Positions 47,204 to 58,000 of a stretch of DNA of 64,000 nt are shown piece by piece. Under the pieces are notes generated by a model. The model saw only the letters and a list, made by a program, of their open reading frames with translations, did no database searches and was not told the DNA's origin. Position 1 is the first letter of the stretch; every line of letters starts with the position of its first letter. Origin of the DNA: Capsaspora owczarzaki ATCC 30864 (Eukaryota; Opisthokonta; Filasterea); contig NW_011887299.1 in the NCBI RefSeq assembly GCF_000151315.2, positions 526,894 to 590,893 on the forward strand, written 5' to 3'. A program made the translations under genes and the position numbers.

Positions 47204-49438
47204 ATGTTGGTTTCTTCCATCCTCGGACAGTACGCCCAGTCCTCCTCGTCCTCGTCCTCCGGCGCCTCGTCCTCGTCCACGAGCACAAGCGACACCAGTC
47301 ATCACATTAGCACCAGCACTACCCACAACCCCGTGTTTGGCAATCCCGAGTCAAATCCGCATCCGCAGATTGCTGTTTCAGACCATCCCCACCACCACCA
47401 GCAGCAGCAACCGCCAATGACCGCAGCAGCAGCAGCAGCAGCAGCGTCGAGATCGTCGCCTGCAGACCGCGAGCGGGTCGTGCACTCGCTGCTGCGTCTG
47501 ACACGATGGACGTACTCGCACAGCCGGCCTGCAGACGAGTCCAAGCGGACGCTCGTGCTGCTCTTCCTGCTGTGCGCTGCGTCCGGCATGATCTTTGGAT
47601 TCACCGTGTCGCTGGGCGGACTGCTCGACCCGATCAGCGCCGACCTCGACTTTGTCAACTCGACCAGCCACAGCGAGCTGCTCAACTCGGCCACGCTCGT
47701 CGGCGGCCTCGCGTTCTCGCCGGTCGCTGGCGTGATGGGCGACCGGCTCGGGCGCATCTGGACCACCCTGCTCTGCGGCGTGCTCTCCACGGTCGCCAGC
47801 GTCGTCTCGGCCATCGTCGACGACTTTTGGTTTCTGTGTGCGTGTCGGTTTGTGCTGGGCATCGGGTCGACCGTGATCTGCTTCATTGTGCCCGTGTACG
47901 TTGCCGAGTGCGCCCCCGCCAATTCGCGCGGGCTGCTGATTGCCGTCTTCCAGCTCTCCATCAACACGGGGTTTGCCGTGTCGTACGGCATCCAGCTCAT
48001 CCTCAGCTGGCGATGGGCGCTCGGCGTCGGTGCAGCACCCGGCATTCTCGTGATGCTGCTCGTCACGGGATGGCTGCCGGAGAGTCCTCGCTATCTGCTC
48101 TCCAAGCTCGCCTCGTTCAGCCACCATCAGCAGCAGCAGCAACGCCGCCGCTCCACCTCTAGCTCCAAGGGTGGCAGATCGCGCCGACCATCCATTTCAG
48201 CACCGTCCACCGCGGCGCTCGGGGGCATTGTTGGCGACGTGCAGCCCGACGAGGCGGCGCCGTTGTTGTTGTCCTCGTCAAACCGGCATGATGACCCGCC
48301 CGTTGCCAACACCACCACCGCCTTCCTCCACCATGCATCGCAAGCTCAGGCATCGTACTCGTCCATGGGGCATTCAGACCGCTTGTCAGATCCATCGCAG
48401 CAGCACCAAGAAATTGTTTCCGAGCACCACCACCACACCGTGGGAACGAAAACAGGAACGCGTGTCAAAGTTTCGCATGAGGGTGCGGCAGCCTCGCGCC
48501 CGACACGCACCCACCACACCGACACGAACAGCCGCAGCCAGCGGCACGCGCACGACTCTGCTGCTGCCAGTGAGGGTCTCGCTGTTGCACAAAGCGTTGC
48601 CGACGAGGAGGATGATCTGTCGGAAGACGAGCACGCAGATTACGACGACACATCCGGCTTGCTTGAATCATCCAGACACGCCCACGCCTCCACAAAATCC
48701 GCCCGATCGCATAGCATTCAGTCGATTGGCGCAATGCCAGACCCAGAGGACCCACAGCGCAAGACCGATCTTGCCGCAGTCGTCGAAGAAGAAGATGAGA
48801 TTGTCCACTTGACTGCCCGCGAATTCTTCTCCTTGCTCTCGCTTCGTAGCGTGGTGCTCGGATTTATGCTGTGCATCCTCAACAATGCCATTCAAGCGTT
48901 GGTGTCCTACGGCCCTCAGATTTTCAAAGCGGCTGGATACTCAAACGAGGATGGCGTGCTGGCCGGCACGATCTCGGGAGGTAGCTCTGTCATTCTGTCC
49001 CTCATCAGCATGCCGGTGATTCACCACTTCTCGCGACGCTTTCTCGTTGTGATTACGGCACTTGGTGTGGCGATCGGCACGTCGGTGATTGCAGCGGGTT
49101 TCCAATTCCTCGATCCCGGCAGCAAGCGGCTCGCGCTGCTCATCACGGGCCAGGCGCTGACGCTTGTGGCTTTCCAGATTGGCGTTGGACCCCTCTTCTT
49201 TATTGTCGTGCCAGAAATCTTCCCCCAGAGGATTCGTGGTGCTGCCACTGGCATGTTTTCGCTCGTGCTCTCCGGCTGCTCGCTCGCCATCACCATCACC
49301 TTCCTCACCTCGATCGACCAGTTCGGCGTTGCCGTTACCTTTTTGTACTATGGCCTCATGTTTTTCATGTCCTTCCTTGGCGTTTGGCGCTTGCTTCCGG
49401 AAACCGGCAATGTCGCATTGGAGAGTATCAAAGTCTAA
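47204..49438 (+). CDS. SLC2/sugar-porter family MFS transporter with large central loop
   Basis: Plasma-membrane or organelle facilitator of the sugar-porter branch of the major facilitator superfamily; single exon, 744 codons plus stop. ATG 47204 is the first in-frame ATG; a later ATG at about 47417 would remove a Ser/His-rich N-terminal tail. Twelve membrane segments can be traced: six from about residue 118 to 285 and six from about 540 to 738. Signatures include GDRLGRIW after segment 2, VPVYVAECAPANSRG in segment 4-5, PESPRYLL after segment 6, and a PETGNVALESI ending in place of the usual PETKG. The loop between segments 6 and 7 (about residues 304-532) is unusually long, about 230 residues, rich in Ser, His, Gln and acidic residues, so likely a regulatory cytosolic insert. 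The substrate cannot be assigned. The start is preceded by a CT-rich stretch (47013-47085). Confidence 0.9.
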   Translation: MLVSSILGQYAQSSSSSSSGASSSSTSTSDTSHHISTSTTHNPVFGNPESNPHPQIAVSDHPHHHQQQQPPMTAAAAAAAASRSSPADRERVVHSLLRLTRWTYSHSRPADESKRTLVLLFLLCAASGMIFGFTVSLGGLLDPISADLDFVNSTSHSELLNSATLVGGLAFSPVAGVMGDRLGRIWTTLLCGVLSTVASVVSAIVDDFWFLCACRFVLGIGSTVICFIVPVYVAECAPANSRGLLIAVFQLSINTGFAVSYGIQLILSWRWALGVGAAPGILVMLLVTGWLPESPRYLLSKLASFSHHQQQQQRRRSTSSSKGGRSRRPSISAPSTAALGGIVGDVQPDEAAPLLLSSSNRHDDPPVANTTTAFLHHASQAQASYSSMGHSDRLSDPSQQHQEIVSEHHHHTVGTKTGTRVKVSHEGAAASRPTRTHHTDTNSRSQRHAHDSAAASEGLAVAQSVADEEDDLSEDEHADYDDTSGLLESSRHAHASTKSARSHSIQSIGAMPDPEDPQRKTDLAAVVEEEDEIVHLTAREFFSLLSLRSVVLGFMLCILNNAIQALVSYGPQIFKAAGYSNEDGVLAGTISGGSSVILSLISMPVIHHFSRRFLVVITALGVAIGTSVIAAGFQFLDPGSKRLALLITGQALTLVAFQIGVGPLFFIVVPEIFPQRIRGAATGMFSLVLSGCSLAITITFLTSIDQFGVAVTFLYYGLMFFMSFLGVWRLLPETGNVALESIKV

Positions 49439-49759
49439 AAGTCTAAAACGAAACGTTGTTGGTTCATGTTGTGTATCGCTTGATATTATTTATTATTGAA
49501 AACCGAAAGCTTTTACCATGTAGTCGGTTGGTGTAGATGTTGTTGTTGATGATGTTGTTGATGATGTTGTTGATGCTGTGTAGCTGCTTTGTTTCACTTG
49601 AAAAAATACATTACTCGCGCTGACATTATGTCTCCAGTAAAGGTGCGGATTGTGGAAGGCGCAACAATTTGCTATTTGCATTACAAAATAACAAAAAGAG
49701 GAGAAAAAGGGCGAGGGGCAAAAACAAAATAGTACAAACGCGCTGCGAATTTTGCTGGA
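49439..49759. other. Convergent gap sugar transporter/uS9m
   Basis: 321 bp between stop codons, AT-rich, with (TTG)/(GATGTTGTT) short repeats at about 49540-49578. No gene was seen; probably overlapping 3' untranslated regions. Confidence 0.5.
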
Positions 49760-52190
49760 TCAACGCTTGACCCATTGGAAGGCACGGCGGGCCTTCTTGC
49801 GACCAGGCTTCTTGCACTCGACCTTGCGGCGATCAAGGGTCAGCAGACCGGTCTTGCGGAACAGCGGACGGAACTCGGGGAAGAATCGGATGATGCCCTG
49901 CATGATGCCCTCGCGGATGGCGCCGGCATGGCCAGTGAGGCCGCCACCCTTGACGGTAGCGTTCACATTGAAAAAGCCCAGCGTGCCCGTGAGCTCGAGC
50001 GGCAGGATGGCTGTTCGGATGGGAACAGGGACGTTAAAGTACTTGCCGAGCGGTTGGCCGTTGACGGTGATGGTGCCGTCGACGTTGGCAGAGCGCGTGA
50101 GGCGCACCACAGCCACGGAAGCCTTGCGGCGACCAGACGTGACCACGCTGTTGCCCGGGTGTGCCTTGCGCTCGCCGGCACGAGCGGAGGAGGCACGGCG
50201 ACTCTCACGATGGTCGTTGAGGTAGTTGGAGACAATGTGGCCGTTGGGGAGCCGAGCAATCTTGGTCAGGCGGAGAGTGACACGACGGTGCATGGCCATG
50301 CTCAGCGGCATCGACAGCTGCTGCTCGAGCGCCTCTCGTCGGAGCCAGCCGGTGGTGGGTGTGCGCGGGCGGGCGCGAACAAGGACGCTGTGTGGTGTGG
50401 CAGAAGCGATACGCTGAAGCAAGCTGGTCGAAGGCACGCCCGCGGCGCCGGTGGCAGCTAAAGCCCGATACTCTGCGGCGGGTTCTTGCCACGAGCCGTC
50501 GCGGGGCCCGAAGGGCACAGCGAGGGAAATCTGGTCGACAACGTGGTCGAACGCGCGAGCACCCTCTTCGCCGAGGTGTGTTGCCACGTGCCATCGTGCA
50601 GCCTCGTAAGTGAGCTTGCCGTCATGTGTGATGGAAGGGAAGGCCTCAAAGGACGGGAACAGCAGGGCAGCGCGGTGGGCGACCGCCATCAGGACGTCGT
50701 AAAGCGTCGGCTCGCAAGGGAGCACGGACGACTCTGCCGTGCCGAGCAGCACCTCGTCAGTGATTCTCAAAAGCTTGGGCTCTTCCGAGCCTGCTGATGC
50801 GTCGGTAAAGGTCACGGGCACGAGCGTTCCACGATCGAGCACAACGAACGGGTTGTGTCCTGCTCGGACACTCCTGTCGCTTTGACGCACACGAAGCTGT
50901 TCGATAACGAGTCCGCGAAGGATGGTCACTTGGTGCGCATTGCCTGGAAGGGCAGAGGGCGCCAGGAAGAGCTGGTACAGAAGAGAGGCAGGGGTGGCGT
51001 CTGCGGGCTTTTCTGCGGCGGCGAGGCTGTCCAGGTGTGCTTGCAAGAGCTGCGGAATGCCGAGAACAGTGTCGTTCAAGGCCGGCGTCAGCACGCGGTC
51101 GATATCGAGCGCTGCGCGAAACACGACTTCGTCCATGCAGTTTTCATTCTGCCGGCTCGGAAGCTTTGCCCCATCCAAGGCACGCGCTCCCTCCACTGCA
51201 AACATGTTTGCCGAAAGCATCGATCCGGTGAATGCATGCAGATGCTGCGCAGCTCGCACTGGCGGATATGCGTCGCGCGACAACCGATCGTAGATGGCGT
51301 CCAATTCGAAGAGCTTGTCGTTAATAGCGGGTTGGCCGGTGAAGTGGGCCAGCGACGTGGGTCGGTCTGTGAGTTGATTCTAGATTGGAGAAGGGAGTGG
51401 GAGTGGGAACATTGCGAGTCAGCACGATAGAAGGGAGAGAGCTAAAAGCGAAAACAAGCGAACAAGGGAAAAGGGGGCCAACAAACCTTCATGCCGTGAT
51501 GTGGGCGACGAGAGCTCGCGTCGACTTGTGGTGGCTTGAGCATGGTGGGGAACAGATACTTGAGGCGACGAGTCACGACTTCGTTGGGCAAGCTACGAGC
51601 CAAAAAGGAGAGCAAAAAAAAAAAAAAAAGAGGAAAAAAAAAAGTGAGGCAACATTTCGTCGCACCTCCGCAACCTCCGCCCCAATCGCTTCGACACTGG
51701 AGCATGATGCAACACCACCGAGCCACAACCAACAACACTCCGCCTACTCCACAGAACCACGGAACCACAGAAGCATCGAGGCCACTCACTCGAAAAAGGC
51801 ACCGGGATACGGCGGATTGACACCAAACAACAGGTTGTAAATGTGTAGCTCTGTGTCTGCGAGGGCCTTAATCTTCTCCCAGCCTTGGCTGAGCTGTGTG
51901 AGCGTCGTATCGGCGAGCAGTTGGGTCTTGACGCGAGCACGAGCGCGGTCTGCCACACGCTGCTGTTCGCCCTGAACCCAGTCCTCCATCGACACTCCCT
52001 CCGGCTTTGTCCGCGCGGATGGTTGTTGCTGGTCTTGAGCAACACCAAGAGCACTAGCACGATTTGCATTGAGAGTGTCCACCAGCCCTTCTGGCAGCAG
52101 TGCCTCGACTGCCGCTTGCTGCGACGTCCAGCCGAATCCTCGCGGCAGAGCCACAGGAGGAGCAGCGGCAGCAGCTTTCGTGTGCGCCAT
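49760..52190 (-). CDS. MRPS9: Mitochondrial ribosomal protein uS9m
   Basis: Small-subunit mitoribosomal protein S9. Minus-strand exons: 52190-51790, 51592-51487, 51379-49760; 708 codons plus stop, frame closed. The uS9 fold occupies only the last 180 residues or so: GRRKASVAVVRL, TITVNGQPLGKYF, GGGLTGHAGAIREGI and the basic end KKPGRKKARRAFQWVKR, which reaches into the decoding site in the family. The 530-residue N-terminal extension makes it nearly twice the length of human MRPS9 (396). Part of the extension, starting LFELDAIYDRLSRDAYPPV, looks structured. ATG 52190 was chosen from the in-frame start of exon 1, but its first residues (MAHTKAAAAAPPV) are a weak presequence. The stop faces the sugar-transporter stop 321 bp away. 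Confidence 0.92.
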
Positions 52191-52934
52191 CGCGCGAGTC
52201 TGACGAATGGATTCAACAAATGACAACAAGCGTTTTCAAATGAGCGTCGAACAACAAGACACAAAAAGCCATACAAAAAAGCAATACAAAACACAATGGA
52301 AAAAATAAATCCAGCGATCGCAAAAAAAAAAAAAAAAAAAAAAAAAAGCATATGGATTGCTAGAAGTGAGAGAGAGTGAGTGAGGAGAGAGTGAGAGCGG
52401 GAGTGAGAACAGAGTGTGTTGGAGAGTGTGTTGCCGATGAAAGTTTAGTTTGGTCGAACAAGTCCGCATCCACAGCGAGAGACGCGGGGGGGGGGGACGA
52501 TCGCAGCGGGGAAACGAAAGAAAAGCATGTGCAAGGGAAACCATTGCTTCACTGCTCACTCTCGCTCTCTGTCTCACTCTCTGTCTCGCTCCAGCTCATT
52601 GCGGGAGGGTGGTCTGGAATGACGAATGCAAAGAGCAGCACTCACCGTGGCAGCAGCAGCAGCAGCAGCGACGCTCGTGCTCGTCGTCGTGGAGAGAAGT
52701 CTCCGACGCACTAGCGAAAGCATCTCTCGTTTCTAATCCCGCTTTCCTACGACTCGAAAACAAAGACTGAATGTGAATGAATGGATCAGGGTTGATATAG
52801 ATACAGAAAGAACAAGAACAAGTGTGGTGGATACACAAACACAACGAGGTTCATTATTGGAAGGAACAGGCGCACTGTTGTAAGGAAAAAAGGCCATCCA
52901 CAAAGAGCCCTCCCTCCTCTGCTTATTTTTTTTT
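52191..52934. other. Intergenic region upstream of uS9m
   Basis: 744 bp between the uS9m start and the ECI2 stop (same strand). It holds a 26-nt A-run (52322-52347), GAGA-type repeats (about 52367-52400), a G-run (52487-52497) and CTCT-type repeats (about 52555-52590). A short (CAG)n run lies at about 52650-52668. No ORF with coding character was found. Confidence 0.5.
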
Positions 52935-54873
52935 TCACTTTTGCTTGCGCGCCATGAAGGCCATGATGGCGTTCATGCACTCTTCAGACAGCCAGCGCTC
53001 GGAAAGCACCTTGCACTCTGTTCGGTTGACCTCGTCCAGAACGCCGAGGGTGCGCTCGCGGATGAGCCGCTTGGAGATTTGCATGGACTGCGGGGGCAGC
53101 TTGGCAAACTCGAGAGCCTTGCGGTGCACTGCGTCGTGGAAGTGCTCGTGAGGAAGCACTTGGGAAACAAAGCCAACCCGCTCCGCTTCGGCGGCGGAGA
53201 GCTCTTGACCAAGAAGCAGCATTGCGTTCGCCTTGATGGGACCCATGATCTGCGGGAAGACGTACGACGAGCAGCCCTCGGGGCTCTGGCCGAGCGCAGT
53301 GAAGGGGGTCTTGAAGGTTGCGCGGTCGGTCGCAAACACCACGTCGGCCAAGCCGAGCACAGTCACGGCAACACCGAGGGCCGGGCCGTTCACTGCGGCA
53401 ACGAGCAGCTTGGGGAAGTGAATGTACGAGGCAACATAGTCCTCGAGCAACTTGGCGCTCTCACGAGCGAGCTGCTCGGGGCCACCTTCCGGAATGTTCA
53501 AAAAGTTGGACAGATCGTTGCCCGAGCTGTACATGTCACCCGTGCCGGTGAGCACTGCGACGCGAACGGCAGGATCGGCGCCAGCTTGCTTGAGTGCGCG
53601 CTCGACCTCGCGGTAAGTGTTCACCGTAAAGGCGTTCTTCCGGGTGGGTCGGTTGAATCGGATGGTCGCCACGCCCGAGTCGAGCGTGTAGACAATGTCC
53701 TTGTATTCGGAGGAAGCAGGGGTAGTAGTAGTGGTGGTGGTGGCAGAGCTTTCTGAGGCAGCAGCTGGAGCGGCGGCGCCACCTGAGAACAGCAACAAGA
53801 ACAAAGCGTTTAGTTTGTGCGATTTCCGTGGTTTTCCTCCATTCACCCGCGCCGCTTCATAAACAAGAAAAAGATGTTGAACGAAGCTTTGCTTTTTGTT
53901 GAGTTTGACTATTTCGCTGCATTTGGTTAACAATAACAGAGAACTGCTTGCAACCAAAGAGCACCAAAAAACAAAAACAAACATCCAACGACAATTTTGT
54001 TTTCTGGTTTTTTTTTTTTTTTCCTCTGAGAAATCACAACCCCAACCACGAACAAAAGAGAAACCAGAGAAGAACGAGACTCAGAAACCCAAACAAAGAA
54101 GAAGAACGGAAATCCCCATAAAAAGAAAGAACGGAAATCAGGTGAAAAGGAAAGCACGTGATTTTCGACATTGCGCGGTTCTTCCATTCTCAGACAAGCG
54201 ACTATTTTGGATCCGAAATAGAGATATCAGGTGTCCAGAGGAGGCGGGCAGCAAAAAGAGAAAAAAAAAAGAGAGAACTAAGCCTTGCCAGCAGCCTTGA
54301 GGAGCTTGGTGACGAGCTCAATGTACTGCTTCTCGGCGTCGGCCTGGCTGAGCGAGTCGAGCTTGGCCCAGGCGTCCCACTTTGCGCGGTCGACAAAGTT
54401 GAAGCGCGACGGCTGCGGCTTGGTGTTCTTGCCCTCGGACGCCTGCTTGAACAGCGCGTACAGCTGCAGCATGACGTCGTTGCCGGGCTTCTCGGGCAGC
54501 GTCGTAACGTCCTTCTGCGCCTTTTCGAACGCGGCCGACGGGGCCAGCGCGCGCGCGCCAGTGCTCGTGAATGCGCGCGTCGCAGGAGCTGTTGTTGGTT
54601 TGTTGTTGGTTTGATGATGATGATGATGGTGTTAGTGAAGAAGCAACAAGGGGTTCGGAAGTGAGTGGGGATTGGATCGGAGTCGGAAACACAATCTAAA
54701 ATCACATCCCAATGCAATCCCAGCCCCATTCAACATCAAACAGGACCGAATCACCACTCCAAACTCAAAACGAAGGGTTGAAAGCCGCCCCCCCCCCCCG
54801 CCTCCCCAAATATGTGGAACGCACCGCGGAGAAGGGCCGGGCGGGCGACTTGGGAAAGAGCGTTGCGGAACAT
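52935..54873 (-). CDS. ECI2: ACBP-enoyl-CoA isomerase fusion (ECI2-like), mitochondrial
   Basis: Delta3,delta2-enoyl-CoA isomerase with an N-terminal acyl-CoA-binding domain, for beta-oxidation of unsaturated fatty acids. Exons: 54873-54825, 54588-54289, 53782-52935; 398 codons plus stop, frame closed. Exon 1 (MFRNALSQVARPALLR) plus the start of exon 2 form a good mitochondrial presequence. The ACBP domain follows (LYALFKQASEGKN, KWDAWAKLDSLS). The third exon holds the crotonase fold: IRFNRPTRKNAF, SSGNDLSNF, and the catalytic-Glu segment GQSPEGCSSYVFP as in ECI2. Joining ACBP to isomerase in frame needs a GC-AG intron (donor GCAAGG at 54288-54283, acceptor at 53783-53784). If it is not spliced, translation ends at TAG 54278-54280 and gives ACBP alone. 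The C-terminus ARKQK is not a peroxisomal PTS1, unlike human ECI2. Two separate genes remain possible, but the isomerase exon lacks a convincing start of its own. Confidence 0.85.
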
Positions 54874-55030
54874 TGTCAGATTTTCAATGAAGACTGGCAA
54901 CGTATCATCTCATCTCGTCAGACTTGTGCAGGATGTGTCAACGTTGAACAAATAACAACACATCACAATAGTATATCAAGTGATGAGATACGCTCCAGTC
55001 ATCTTCTAAACGTTTTGCTTTGTGGTCGCG
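54874..55030. promoter_or_regulatory. Bidirectional promoter region ECI2/SET-like gene
   Basis: Only 157 bp separate the divergent start codons, the tightest head-to-head pair in the window. The sequence is AT-rich around 54946-54990 and shows no recognisable motif. Confidence 0.5.
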
Positions 55031-58000
55031 ATGCATTGCAGCAGACTTGGGCTGGCCGTGCTCGTGCTGATCGCCGCCGCGTCTGGCGTGGCTGTGGGCA
55101 GTGAGATTGAGCTCATCATGGACAGCCAGGAACAGACCAGCATGAGTCGCTTTCTGACCTGGATGCGCGGAAATGGCGGTAACGGTGGATCCTCAGCAAT
55201 TTACATTGAGTGCATTCGTTACATTGAGCCAAGTACTCATCATGGATGCGATGTGATGGGGGGTCTTTGTATTTTGGTTTGCTGTGGGTGACAGCCGAAT
55301 TTGGCCACGTCGATGTCTCGCAGGATTGGCACCAGGGCCGCCGATTGATCGCCGACAATCCGCTCAAGCCGGACGATCGCATTGCCGCGATCCCAACCTT
55401 GCTCACCATGTAAGCACACAAAAAGCATATCAAAGACGTCAAGTGGATGAAAATCACCTTGGTAAGGTCGCTTGTTTTTGAAACTGACTGGCATTGCTGC
55501 TTGAATCACAGATCGCTGGATACAGCGCTGCAAGTTGGATTGCCGCGTGCGTTTACGACAATCTGGCACGAATCTGGCTCGCAAGACGATCTCTTGGCAT
55601 TGTTTCTATTGCGAGAGAAGGCGCTTGGCGCCAGGTCTGCGTGGGCCCCATACATTGAAGTGAGAAATCTTGGGGAAGCTCAAGTTGTTGAATCGCCAAT
55701 CTCAGAAAGCCGCCCCCGCGCCTCACCTCATTTGGTGTGCATCAATCTTTGCAGATCCTTCCAAAGAAGCTGTCCAACCTCTTGTTCTTTAACGATGGAG
55801 AGCTGGCTCAACTTCAGGTTTGAATCATAAAAAGGGTGCCAATCGTTGATCGTCGCGAAAGAATGCTCACATTTGTTCGCGGTCTGATTCACGCATCAGA
55901 ATGAGCAACTTGTCGAACAAGTATCGCAACAGAAAAGTGAGCTGCAGGGTCGCTTCTTGGCGCTAAGACAGCATGAGGCCGACATTTTCGGAGGAAAGGC
56001 AGAACTCGTTCTAAGCGACTTTCTCTGGGCCCGCGCAATCGTGCTCTCGCGTGCATTTACCATTCATGCTCGGCGGTATCTTATTCCGTTTGCCGACCTT
56101 CTGAATCACCGCTTCCATCCTGTAAGAAACTCTGATCGAAAAACTGCATTTCTTGTTTTTCGGCATTTTCGAGCAGTGACTTTTTTTTTATTTTTTTTTT
56201 TTGGCTCATTACCTGCATCCCCCGTCATTTTGGCAGACCCGAGGACTTGACGAGTCGGGCGAGTTCTTTTACCGTCATCACGACTTTCAGAACGGCATGT
56301 TTCTGCTGACGTGCGACAGGCCTGTGAATGAAAACGAGGAGGTGGAGGACGATTATGGAAATCTCTCCAACGCCCAGTAAGTGTTTGAGCCCGCTGTCAT
56401 GGCCAGCCGATATGTGAGGGTGCAGTGATTGTTGTTTTTTGCTTTGGGTTGCCGCTGACCCAAAAGCTGCGCGCACAGGTTCTTGCAGTTGTACGGGTTT
56501 GTGCCAGAGTCCAATCCGCACGAGTGCGTGGAGATCAATCTCGCAGACTTGCTGCATGGCGAACGAGAAGCTCTCTTGCTCAAGAGCGAGTACGCGTTCA
56601 AGTTGGGCATTCCACACATTGTGTGCATTGGCGCCACCCGGCCTCCAAGTGTCACTGGTGCGCTGGAGGCTATTGCATACATCAACGATCTCCATGCACT
56701 CAAGCTCCGCGCGTGCATTGATGAATTTTCGCCGGATCGGTAGGTCGTTGGTTGTTTGTTGGTGTGCTTGTTTGGTTTTTATTTTTGACTGAACGTTCCC
56801 TTGTTTATTCTGACGCAACAGATCACCAGTCGAGTCCTTCAGTAACTGTGTTCAAGGACGCGAGTTAAACATGGCAGATACTGTGGAACGCATTATCGTC
56901 AAGTTGACGAGTATAGCTGCGGTACGCACGTCATGGTGTTTTGTTTGTTCGGGGTTGTAGAGCATGAGTCCCGCACATTGCTCTCACGCTGCCAATCTGA
57001 TCGTGTTATTGTTGTTGCGTTCTCGGACTTTGTCAATAGTCGTTTGCGACCACTGTTGCCGCCGATGAGCTCGCCTTGCAACGCACAGAAGACAAGCCGC
57101 GCCTTCTGCATCGTCGCCTCGCATTGCAGTACCGCATTCAACGCAAAAGACTGGTTGCGGAGCTGATTTCCACTTTTGCAAATTCCTTCGAGCCAACTGC
57201 TCCTGCTCCGTCCCCAGCATCGGAAACGGTGTCGTCCTCGGTAGCATCATCATCATCAACCTCACTGCCATCATCAACCCCTGCGCCTGCGCCTTCGCCG
57301 CCATCATCGTCACCATCAATCCCATCGGTGCCATTGCCGTCGTCGTCCCCAGCGGCTGCTGCTGCAACCACACCCGCTCCCGCAAGACTCGAAACGTCAC
57401 AGCCAACGGCGCCGGTCTCCAGCTCCAAACTCCAGTTATTTCAGGCTTGGTTGCATGAGCACAAGTGCAGGAGCAAGAAAATCCAACTTGTCGACCGCTC
57501 CGACGAGGAAGACGGTCAATTCCCGCTCGCTGTCATCGCTCGCTCGCCACTCGCCGAGTTTGAGACGATTGCTCGCATTCCTCTCGGGATTCTCATCAAT
57601 GACGAGACAGCCAAAGCATCGTTGGATGTTGGAGAGCTGTTGACGGCGCTTGACGCCACATCCCAACAGGATCTGCAGGCTGGGAAGACCGCCGACTGGG
57701 ATGGCAGCGAGACCAATCGTCTCTCGCTTGTGCTGATGCACGAGTACTTTGTCAAGAGGCAAGAATCGGACTATTGGCCCTTTCTCAGCACTCTGCCAGC
57801 GCTTTCTGAGCTGAACACCTTGCTCTCCATCACGCGGGAAGAGCTGGGGCTCTTCCGCCAAACCCCCATTTTTGCAGACATGGTGCAGCTGATTTCCAAT
57901 ATTGATCGGAGGTTTGTCGACCTCTCGTCTCTTCTTGGGCGCGTCGAGAAGAAATCGCTGTTCGCGCTGAACAACACAGATGGAACCACGTCATCGGCGT

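Noticed and set aside
53785-53984. Separate N-terminus for the isomerase exon starting near 53983
   Set aside because: The residues upstream of the acceptor at 53783 are a Phe/Val/Lys-rich translation of intron-like AT-rich sequence, and the in-frame join to ACBP reproduces the known ECI2 architecture.
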